The notes under the pieces are model-generated. The model was not told the DNA's origin. It searched no databases and was given only the letters and a program-made list of their open reading frames with translations. Made by a program: the position numbers and the translations under genes. 64,000 nt of DNA from Prevotella sp. (lineage in GTDB: Bacteria > Bacteroidota > Bacteroidia > Bacteroidales > Bacteroidaceae): positions 62,001-126,000 of the forward strand of contig JALCDQ010000006.1 in the NCBI GenBank assembly GCA_022641735.1, in the 5' to 3' direction. Shown here one piece after another: positions 35,690 to 43,587 of the stretch (position 1 is its first letter; every line of letters starts with the position of its first letter).

Positions 35690-37081
35690 ATGAAAAGAAA
35701 ACTGCTTCTGCTTCTCGGCTGCGCCCTCACATTGTGCGCTGATGCCCAAGACACGGCAACGGGCAAGAAATATACGCCTCCCAGCGACCCGCAAGTAATC
35801 CAAAAGCTTGACGACTGGCGGAATCTGAAATTCGGCATCCTCGTGCATTGGGGCATCTACTCCGTGCCGGGCATCGTGGAATCATGGTCGCTCATGTCGA
35901 TAGACCAAGACTGGATAAGCGGGCCTCGCCTCAAACGAAAGATGGACTACGACACCTACAAGAAGTGGTATTTTGCTCTTGCCGACAAGTTCAATCCCGT
36001 AAACCTCGACGCCGGCAAATGGGCGGATATGATGAGCGATGCCGGCGCAAAATATCTTATCTTCACCACCAAGCACCATGACGGATTCTGCATGTTCGGC
36101 TCCAAATACTCCGACTTCGGCATCGCGCATGGGCCTTTCGCCAAAGACCCTCGCCACGACATCGCCAAAGAGGTGTTTACGGCGGCACGCAAAAAGGGGC
36201 TATGGGTGGGTGCCTACTATTCCAAGCCCGACTGGCACAACAAAGACCTATGGAATCCCTACTTCACCACAGGCAGCACGATGGAGGCCAACTATGACAC
36301 CCTGCGGCATCCCGACTGGTGGAAAAGCTATAAGACCTTCGTGAGGCATCAGATGGAAGAGCTCACGACCAACTATGGCAAGATGGACCTGATGTGGCTT
36401 GACGGCAGTAGCATGCACGTGGAGAACCTCGGCATCGACTCTGTGCTCACGGAGGCCCGCAAGCGCAGTCCCGGCATGCTGGTCATCGATCGCGGAAGAT
36501 ATGGGAAATGGACCAATTATTTCACGCCGGAACTGACGATACCGAAAACACAGCTCACCACTCCTTGGGAGAGTTGCATGAAACTGGGCTATTACTGGAG
36601 TTGGCGCCCTGACCAGAAATATCGGCCGGCACGTGAGGTCATCAACATTCTGACGGAAATCGTAGCCAAAGGCGGCAGCCTCGCTCTTGGAGTAGGCCCT
36701 CAACCTGACGGCGCCTTCGAGCAAGTGGTCATCGACATCCTTCATCACGTTGGGCTATGGCTGCACGACAACGGTAGAGCCATTTTCAACACCCGATGCG
36801 CCCAAATCTACAACGACGGCCACACATGGTTTACCGCCGACAAAGACGGCAAGACGCTCTATGCCATCTATGCCCTGCCCGTAGGCGACAAGTTGCCAGC
36901 AACGCTCACGTGGAAAGGCAACGTGCCCACAGGCAAGATGCGGCTGCTGGCAGGCAACAAGGCAGTGCGCTATCAAGTGGAAGGCGACGTCGTGACGGTC
37001 ACCCTCCCGAAAAACCTGAAAGATGACCCTGTCTCCTTGATGTTTACGCAGAAATTAAAAACAACAGGAAATATTAGGTAG
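35690..37081 (+). CDS. Family 29 alpha-L-fucosidase, secreted
   Basis: WRNLKFGILVHWGIYSVPGIVESW, KYLIFTTKHHDGFCMFGSKYSDF, MDLMWLDGS. Confidence 0.93.
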   Translation: MKRKLLLLLGCALTLCADAQDTATGKKYTPPSDPQVIQKLDDWRNLKFGILVHWGIYSVPGIVESWSLMSIDQDWISGPRLKRKMDYDTYKKWYFALADKFNPVNLDAGKWADMMSDAGAKYLIFTTKHHDGFCMFGSKYSDFGIAHGPFAKDPRHDIAKEVFTAARKKGLWVGAYYSKPDWHNKDLWNPYFTTGSTMEANYDTLRHPDWWKSYKTFVRHQMEELTTNYGKMDLMWLDGSSMHVENLGIDSVLTEARKRSPGMLVIDRGRYGKWTNYFTPELTIPKTQLTTPWESCMKLGYYWSWRPDQKYRPAREVINILTEIVAKGGSLALGVGPQPDGAFEQVVIDILHHVGLWLHDNGRAIFNTRCAQIYNDGHTWFTADKDGKTLYAIYALPVGDKLPATLTWKGNVPTGKMRLLAGNKAVRYQVEGDVVTVTLPKNLKDDPVSLMFTQKLKTTGNIR

Positions 37082-37231
37082 TATGAAGAAAATTGATTAT
37101 ATTTGCATTGACCTAAATAACGGAGCGGAAAAACATGCAAAACAAATCCGTTCTCATACCTACCTAAGCGCAAGCATAGGGTTAATATTTTAAGGCACTA
37201 ATATAGAATTTAAATTGAAAATTAAAATAAT

Positions 37232-38308
37232 ATGAATATTGATTTATACAACACTTACCTTCAGAAGTATCAGACATGGGCTAAAACAAATGTTAAGAAA
37301 GTCCAAACAGAAAAAGCTGAACGAGCAGAGCTAAGTAATTTTGTTCGATCCTTTTCAGAAGATAAAATTTTGCATTTATCAGAAGAAGATTTATTTTCAT
37401 TACTTTCTTCCCTATGGGCTATGCGCATGTGGGGTAATAAACAATATTATGTTTCAGGATTAATCGATTCTAATGGAATGGATCTAATTCGTCACCAATT
37501 ATATAATTTACTCTATGGCAATGCTGATATTATAAAACGTTGGGATGACTTCCGTAACAAAGTAAAAGGTATTGGCCCTGCAATGATGAGCGAATTACTA
37601 TGCAAAGTTTATCCAGATCAGTTCATTTTATGGAATCGCAAAGCTTTTAATGGATTCATGACCCTTGACATTCCTAAAGTTCCTAAAACAAATGTAGGTA
37701 TTGATGGTAAACGGTATGCTTATTTATCTGAAGTTGGTCGTGATCTTGTTGTAAAAGCAAAAGAATTAGGATATGATATTGATAATTTAATGGCCTTAGA
37801 TTATTTTATCTGGCAAGAAATGCAAGATATTCCTGAAGTTGTTACTATAGATGACAAAGCTCAAACATCTAAACTATCAGAAAAAGAAGAGAAATTCACT
37901 CACAATGAAATTCGCGACATGATCAAAGAAATAGGAAATTTTCTTGGATTCAATGCAGATATAGAAAAGAAAGTAGCTCATGGTGCTGTAGTAGATGCTG
38001 TATGGGAAGTTTTAATAGGTAATATGGGGCGCGTAATTTACGTTTTTGAAGTTCAGACTGCAGGATCTATAGATAGCCTCATTCTAAATCTGATGAAAGC
38101 AAAAACTAATAATAAAGCCGTTCAAGGCATTGTAGCAGTCAGCGACGAAAAACAACTTGAGCAAATTCGTCAAGAGGCAGCATCTCTACCAATAAAAGAC
38201 GATATCCGTTATTGGAATTATAAAGAAGTCATTGAGGTTTACGACTCTTTAACCTCTGCTTTTGAATCAATTAATAAATTAGGACTAGTCCCTGATGGAA
38301 TAAAATAG
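37232..38308 (+). CDS. Hypothetical protein, possible PD-(D/E)XK-type nuclease C-terminal domain
   Basis: GIGPAMMSELLCKVYPDQFILWN (HhH-like) and VVDAVWEVLIGNMGRVIYVFEVQTAGSIDSLILNLMKAK; AT-rich coding sequence. Confidence 0.55.
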   Translation: MNIDLYNTYLQKYQTWAKTNVKKVQTEKAERAELSNFVRSFSEDKILHLSEEDLFSLLSSLWAMRMWGNKQYYVSGLIDSNGMDLIRHQLYNLLYGNADIIKRWDDFRNKVKGIGPAMMSELLCKVYPDQFILWNRKAFNGFMTLDIPKVPKTNVGIDGKRYAYLSEVGRDLVVKAKELGYDIDNLMALDYFIWQEMQDIPEVVTIDDKAQTSKLSEKEEKFTHNEIRDMIKEIGNFLGFNADIEKKVAHGAVVDAVWEVLIGNMGRVIYVFEVQTAGSIDSLILNLMKAKTNNKAVQGIVAVSDEKQLEQIRQEAASLPIKDDIRYWNYKEVIEVYDSLTSAFESINKLGLVPDGIK

Positions 38309-38343
38309 CATTTGGTAGTCTCAATTATTTTTTGTATCTTTGC
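38308..38343 (+). promoter_or_regulatory. Promoter cassette copy 1
   Basis: GCATTTGGTAGTCTCAATTATTTTTTGTATCTTTGC; 32/36 identical to copy 2. Confidence 0.62.
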
Positions 38344-38369
38344 TTTGTCTTTTAAAAATTATTGATTTC

Positions 38370-38954
38370 ATGAAAAAAATATTTTGTATTCTCATCTTAC
38401 TTGCTACCGTAATTAACATCAAAGCAGAGGATTTTACGGGTGACATCAGTTTCCTAAAACACGATTCAAAAATCGCTATAACATTCAACTATGACGGCAT
38501 AAAAATCGGAGGAAAGCCAGCACGGCAATTCATCATGATTACTTACAACAAAAAGAGAGACGAGTCTTTTATCGAATCTAACTTTACCTCATTTGCTGAA
38601 TATGAGGCTTATTGGAAAGACTCTGTTATGCCGAGGCTGGAGAAAATATTTATAGATAACTTTAAGGCAAGGCAGGCACAACTGAAGAAGGTTAATTCCG
38701 TGCAGATTGTTGACGAAAAAGATTGCCAATTTCTTATTAAGATTACATTAAAGCATGTTGACACCGATGGAGAGATTGATGCTGTGGCTGCTATTATGAA
38801 GAAAGCAAATGACGGCTATGATGAGCCTTGCGCTTACATCGAGCTCAATGGAAATGGGGAACATCGGAAATGGCTGGAAGATAAAATGCAAAAGGCTTTT
38901 AAAAATATGAGCAAAGATTTATGCACGGAAATAGACAAGCACATGACTGAATAA
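38370..38954 (+). CDS. Hypothetical secreted protein
   Basis: MKKIFCILILLATVINIKAEDFTGD: signal peptide. Track start 38340 is inside the promoter box. Confidence 0.7.
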   Translation: MKKIFCILILLATVINIKAEDFTGDISFLKHDSKIAITFNYDGIKIGGKPARQFIMITYNKKRDESFIESNFTSFAEYEAYWKDSVMPRLEKIFIDNFKARQAQLKKVNSVQIVDEKDCQFLIKITLKHVDTDGEIDAVAAIMKKANDGYDEPCAYIELNGNGEHRKWLEDKMQKAFKNMSKDLCTEIDKHMTE

Positions 38955-38972
38955 TCAAATCAGAGGGAGCAA

Positions 38973-39008
38973 ACATTTGGGAGTCTCAAATCTTTTTTGT
39001 ATCTTTGC
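38973..39008 (+). promoter_or_regulatory. Promoter cassette copy 2
   Basis: ACATTTGGGAGTCTCAAATCTTTTTTGTATCTTTGC upstream of the metallophosphoesterase. Confidence 0.62.
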
Positions 39009-39034
39009 ACTATCATTAAAAACTACTGGTTATC

Positions 39035-40213
39035 ATGAAAACTTGCTTTAAATATATCCTCCTTGTCTTCACCCTGCTGCTGCCCTTGAATGCGGCGAGA
39101 GCCATCAAAATAGTGCATGGACCTTACTTGCAGAATGTCAGCGAAACGGAAGCTACTATCGTATGGATTGCCGACTCCCTTTCGACAGGATGGGTGGAGC
39201 TTATTCCTGACGACGGCAGCAACGTGTATCTGAAGGAACGCCCTCGTTTCTATGACACCCATATCGGCATCAAGACAACGGCACGCATCCATTCCGTGAA
39301 ACTCACGGGACTGAAGCCTGGCACCACCTACCGCTATCGCATCTTTGCTCAAGAAGTGCTGTCGCATAAAGGCATCCACGTGCATTATGGCGACGTGGCT
39401 GCGGCAAGTGCTTTCATGACGGAACTGCCACACTTCACCACGCTCGACACTCGCAAGAAGGAGACGTCTTTCCTCGTGGTGAACGATATTCATGAGCGTA
39501 ATGAGGTACTCACAAAGTTGCTCGAGATAGGAGATGTGAAGTCAAAGGACATCGTGTTCTTCAATGGCGACATGCTCTCGCTCTTCGACAAGGAAGCAAA
39601 GTTCTTCGACGGTTTCATGGATACTGCCGTGAAGACGTTTGCCATCGAGAAGCCTCTCTATTATGTAAGAGGCAACCATGAGACGCGAGGAGAGATGGCC
39701 GACCAATTCCACAACTATGTGTGTCCTCGTGAGCCTCATCTCTACTTCACATTGCAAGAAGGGCCGGTGTTCTTCATCTGCCTTGATACCGGTGAGGACA
39801 AGCCCGACAACGACTGGGAATATGCCGGCATCACCGATTATGACAACTATCGCAGCGAGCAAGCCCTGTGGCTGCAACAGGTCATCAGCTCGAAGGAATA
39901 CAAGCAGGCGAAATTCCATATAGTGCTTGGCCATATCCCACCCTTTGACAACACGGAGACAGTATGGCATGGCACGCAGGAAGTGAAGGACAAGTTCGTG
40001 CCTATCCTCAATAAAGCCGACATCGACCTGATGATTTGCGGTCACACCCATGAGTTCGGATTCACGGATTCCCTCGCAGGATGCAAGTTCCCTATCGTCA
40101 TCAACTCCAACAACGGCGTACTTACAGGCACCGTAAACGGCAACAATCTTAACATCAAAGTGCAGGAGGCTGACGGCAAAGTGAGCATGGAGAAGACTTT
40201 CACGGCAAAATAA
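39035..40213 (+). CDS. Secreted metallophosphoesterase with N-terminal purple-acid-phosphatase-like FN3 domain
   Basis: GPYLQNVSETEATIVWIADS, LVVNDIHE, FNGDML, YYVRGNHETRG, ICGHTHEF. Confidence 0.9.
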   Translation: MKTCFKYILLVFTLLLPLNAARAIKIVHGPYLQNVSETEATIVWIADSLSTGWVELIPDDGSNVYLKERPRFYDTHIGIKTTARIHSVKLTGLKPGTTYRYRIFAQEVLSHKGIHVHYGDVAAASAFMTELPHFTTLDTRKKETSFLVVNDIHERNEVLTKLLEIGDVKSKDIVFFNGDMLSLFDKEAKFFDGFMDTAVKTFAIEKPLYYVRGNHETRGEMADQFHNYVCPREPHLYFTLQEGPVFFICLDTGEDKPDNDWEYAGITDYDNYRSEQALWLQQVISSKEYKQAKFHIVLGHIPPFDNTETVWHGTQEVKDKFVPILNKADIDLMICGHTHEFGFTDSLAGCKFPIVINSNNGVLTGTVNGNNLNIKVQEADGKVSMEKTFTAK

Positions 40214-40251
40214 TAAGTAATAAAAAGTTTGCATATCTCGAAAATTATCAC

Positions 40252-40485
40252 TACCTTTGCACCCGAATAACATCAGAGCGACTTTTTGAAAACGTTATCA
40301 ACTCCGTCTTTTTTCTCAAAAAAGGATAACGCGCAATAAATTTCCACTTTAAGTTATAACGCCTGTAATCCCGTCATCAAGTGCGGCGGTATTAGAGCCT
40401 ATTAGGTTGTCGTACCTCCCGAAGGATATGAAGACACGACCGATTATCAGGCACAGGATAAAGCTATAGGGCCGGCGATGGCCCC
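40252..40485 (+). promoter_or_regulatory. Promoter (TACCTTTG, 40252-40259) and long structured leader of the DEAD-box helicase gene
   Basis: About 245-nt gap with hairpins CGTTATC...CTTTTTT-ctc-AAAAAAG-GATAACG and GGGCC-ggcgat-GGCCC close to the start codon. Confidence 0.5.
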
Positions 40486-40505
40486 ATGAATTAAAATTAT
40501 TATTA

Positions 40506-41630
40506 ATGACATTTAAGGAATTAAACATCTCAGAGCCGGTATTGAAGGCTCTCAACGACAAAGGATATAGCACTCCAACCCCTATTCAGCAGCAGGCCAT
40601 TCCTGTAGCAAGCAAGGGACAAGACATTCTCGGGATAGCACAGACAGGTACAGGAAAGACAGCGGCATTCGCCATTCCTATCATAGAGCAACTGAAAAGA
40701 CAGCCCCAAAGCAAGGGCAACCGTAAAATCAAAGCGCTCATACTGACTCCAACACGCGAGTTGGCCATACAGATAGAAGAGTCTTTCGCTGACTATGGCA
40801 AATATACGCCTCTGCGGCACGCCGTCATCTTCGGTGGTGTCAATCAGGCAAAACAGGTGCAGCAAATCCGTCAGGGCATTGACATCCTCATAGCCACTCC
40901 CGGAAGATTGCTCGACCTGATAGGACAAGGCATCATCCGACTCGACGGCATCTGCCATTTCGTGCTCGATGAGGCCGACCGCATGCTCGACATGGGTTTC
41001 ATCCACGACATCCGCAGAATCCTGCCCATGTTGCCTGAAAAGAAGCAGACAATGCTCTTCTCTGCCACCATGCCCGCTGAGATTACGACCATCTCCAAGA
41101 AACTGCTCCACACTCCGGTAAGGATAGAAATCACTCCGGTAGCATCAGTAGTGGATACCATCGAGCAGAATGTATGTTATGTGGAGAAGCCTGAGAAGAT
41201 GAACACCCTCGTGAGAATCCTCAATGAGGAGGAACGGGAACGCGTGTTGATATTCTCTCGCACCAAACATGGGGCTGACAAGATTGCACGCATCTTGAAT
41301 AAGAACCACATTCTCTGTGCAGCCATCCATGGAAACAAGTCGCAGAATGCCCGTCAGAAGGCTCTGAGCGACTTCAAATCAGGAAAGACAATGGTCATCG
41401 TGGCAACGGATATTGCCGCACGTGGCATCGATATACAGGACTTGGGCGTCGTCATCAACTATGACCTGCCGGATGTTGCAGAAACCTATGTCCACCGCAT
41501 CGGACGTACAGGTAGGGCTGGCAATAGCGGCGTAGCCTTCTCTTTCTGCTCACAGGAAGAGCATCCCATGCTCAGAAGCATACAGAAACTCACCGGAAAG
41601 AAGTTAAGACCTATGGCAGTTCCTGCTTAA
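40506..41630 (+). CDS. DEAD-box RNA helicase (RhlE-like)
   Basis: GIAQTGTGKTAAFAIPI, PTRELAIQI, VLDEADRMLDMGF, SATMP, HRIGRTGRAG. Confidence 0.95.
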   Translation: MTFKELNISEPVLKALNDKGYSTPTPIQQQAIPVASKGQDILGIAQTGTGKTAAFAIPIIEQLKRQPQSKGNRKIKALILTPTRELAIQIEESFADYGKYTPLRHAVIFGGVNQAKQVQQIRQGIDILIATPGRLLDLIGQGIIRLDGICHFVLDEADRMLDMGFIHDIRRILPMLPEKKQTMLFSATMPAEITTISKKLLHTPVRIEITPVASVVDTIEQNVCYVEKPEKMNTLVRILNEEERERVLIFSRTKHGADKIARILNKNHILCAAIHGNKSQNARQKALSDFKSGKTMVIVATDIAARGIDIQDLGVVINYDLPDVAETYVHRIGRTGRAGNSGVAFSFCSQEEHPMLRSIQKLTGKKLRPMAVPA

Positions 41631-41648
41631 TCATATAAATCTAAATAA

Positions 41649-42086
41649 ATGGCAAACAGAATTTCATCAAACAAGAAAGAAAGAGAAAAAATCAAACAAC
41701 AGAAGCGCTTGGAAAAACAGAAGCAAAAGGAAGAGCGCAAAAGCCAAGGCAGCAGTTCCTTTGAGGACATGATTGCCTATGTGGACGAATACGGAAGACT
41801 GTCCTCCACACCTCCTGAAGAGCCGGCAGAAGTCATCAACGTGGAAGATGTGCAAATCTCAACCCCCAAGAAGGTAGAAGAGGAGATTGTACGTCAGACC
41901 GGAAAAGTGGACTTCTTCAATCCTTCCAAAGGCTTCGGCTTCATCAAAGACGGTAATGGAAACAAGTTTTTCTTCCACATCTCCAATGCTCCTGAGAACA
42001 TCGGCGAAGGCGACAATGTGGAGTTCGACAGCGAAGAGAATGCCCGTGGCATGGATGCCGTGAACATCACTATCGTCACAAAGTAA
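41649..42086 (+). CDS. Cold-shock-domain protein with charged N-terminal extension
   Basis: TGKVDFFNPSKGFGFIKDGNGNKFFFHISN. Confidence 0.9.
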   Translation: MANRISSNKKEREKIKQQKRLEKQKQKEERKSQGSSSFEDMIAYVDEYGRLSSTPPEEPAEVINVEDVQISTPKKVEEEIVRQTGKVDFFNPSKGFGFIKDGNGNKFFFHISNAPENIGEGDNVEFDSEENARGMDAVNITIVTK

Positions 42087-42525
42087 CACTTGAAGGCGTC
42101 ATCTTGATTTGCAGAGGGAAAACTGCGCCTAAACGAAAACCATGAAACTTGCTTGGATAACCAGGCAAGAGCAACTTGTTCAAGGTCAGAAAAAAATGCA
42201 TTTGCAATAACTTCTGATAACGAAAATAAGCCAGATTTAACTAAGAAAACTGCAGAGTATATAAATATTTTTATTTACTTTGCAGCAGTTTCATTCTTAG
42301 GGGAGAAGAATGCTGACAAATCAATAGGCTTCATACAGTGCCCTCTGAAGGAATGAACTATGGAGACATAGCGCCAGGACAGGTAATGCGCGTTCAGAAA
42401 CATCTTAAGCTTAACACGAAGAAAAGAGATGAGGAACATGGCTCTAAAGAGATTGTTAAACTAATAACTAACAAGGAATTCGATGCGGCCTGCATTATCC
42501 GCTTGAATTCATCAATAAAAAAGTC

Positions 42526-43398
42526 ATGAAAAAGAACCGGTATTTTCTCAACATTCTCACGATAGTGATGGTGTTGTTCCTTTTTAGTTGTGGAAAAAAG
42601 GAAGTAAAAGTTGATAACAATGCCGACAAAATGGCTAGAGATTCCGTTGAACAGCAACTCACGCAACTCAATTCGTTCTTGGATGTCGTCTCTGCAAGCA
42701 TGGACAGCATCTCTTCTTCTCAGGGATTCATCTTCAAAGGCAGTGGCGATAATGGCGTAGTTTCCTCTAAAGAGCAGATAAAGCGAAACATAGCATTATT
42801 CAAAAATATCCTCAACAGACAACAGACTCGTATCAACGAACTTGAGAAATCTTTGGGGGACAAAAACGATGCACGCTCCAAGAAATTGAGGTCTATCATT
42901 GAAAGTCTCAACAAGCAAATCGAGGAAAAGAACGTCATGATTGAGGACCTCAAGAAACAACTGAATGAAAAAGATGTCAACATCGCAGCATTGAAAACCC
43001 ATGCGGCTGAACAAGACGAAAACATATCAAGTCTTAATCAGAAAAGCCAGCAGCAGGAAGAGGCTATGACACAGCAAACCAATCTGATGAATGAGGCTTA
43101 TGTGAAGGTAGCAACAAAGAAAGAACTGACTAGCGAAGGCCTTCTTGTAAGCAACGGAGGACTGTTTTCAAAGAAGAGACTTGACATCTCCAAATTCAAC
43201 AACAGCAATTTCAAGACAGTGGATATGCGGACTTTCCGCACGCTGAAAATCAACGGGAAGAATCCGAAAATACTTACTCAGATTCCATTATCTTCCTATA
43301 AACTGCAACCAAATGGAGACGGAACTTCCACGCTTACGGTGGTAAATGCTACAACGTTCTGGAGTGTCAGCAAGTATTTGGTCATCAGAAGTGACTGA
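42526..43398 (+). CDS. Lipoprotein with long coiled coil, function unknown
   Basis: VMVLFLFSCGKKE lipobox; long heptad-like region. Confidence 0.72.
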   Translation: MKKNRYFLNILTIVMVLFLFSCGKKEVKVDNNADKMARDSVEQQLTQLNSFLDVVSASMDSISSSQGFIFKGSGDNGVVSSKEQIKRNIALFKNILNRQQTRINELEKSLGDKNDARSKKLRSIIESLNKQIEEKNVMIEDLKKQLNEKDVNIAALKTHAAEQDENISSLNQKSQQQEEAMTQQTNLMNEAYVKVATKKELTSEGLLVSNGGLFSKKRLDISKFNNSNFKTVDMRTFRTLKINGKNPKILTQIPLSSYKLQPNGDGTSTLTVVNATTFWSVSKYLVIRSD

Positions 43399-43428
43399 TA
43401 AGGGAAATCTTTCCTTATATTGACCTGA

Positions 43429-43472
43429 TGAAAAAGGATTCTTGATAAGCGCAAAACATCAGTCAATAACTA
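43429..43472. repeat. Degenerate 22-bp dyad units (array H)
   Basis: GCAAAACATCAGTCAATAAC at 43451 resembles units at 16939 and 35118; preceded in phase by TGAAAAAGGATTCTTGATAAGC. Confidence 0.35.
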
Positions 43473-43476
43473 TCAT

Positions 43477-43511
43477 AAAAGCCCGTCGGCACAATGCTGA
43501 CGGGCTTTTAT
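43477..43511. terminator. Bidirectional intrinsic terminator between convergent genes
   Basis: AAAAGCCCGTCGGC-acaat-GCTGACGGGCTTTT: long stem with A/T flanks. Confidence 0.88.
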
Positions 43512-43587
43512 TAAAACAAGGGCTTCGCAACAAGGTCATTGCTAAGAATCCTAAAACCATCACGAAATGACACCTTTGCTATAACAC

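Noticed and set aside
42153-42529. Two small + ORFs (67 and 63 aa) between the cold-shock-domain gene and the lipoprotein
   Set aside because: No recognisable family or clear ribosome-binding site and promoter; possibly a decayed gene, but not supportable as CDS.
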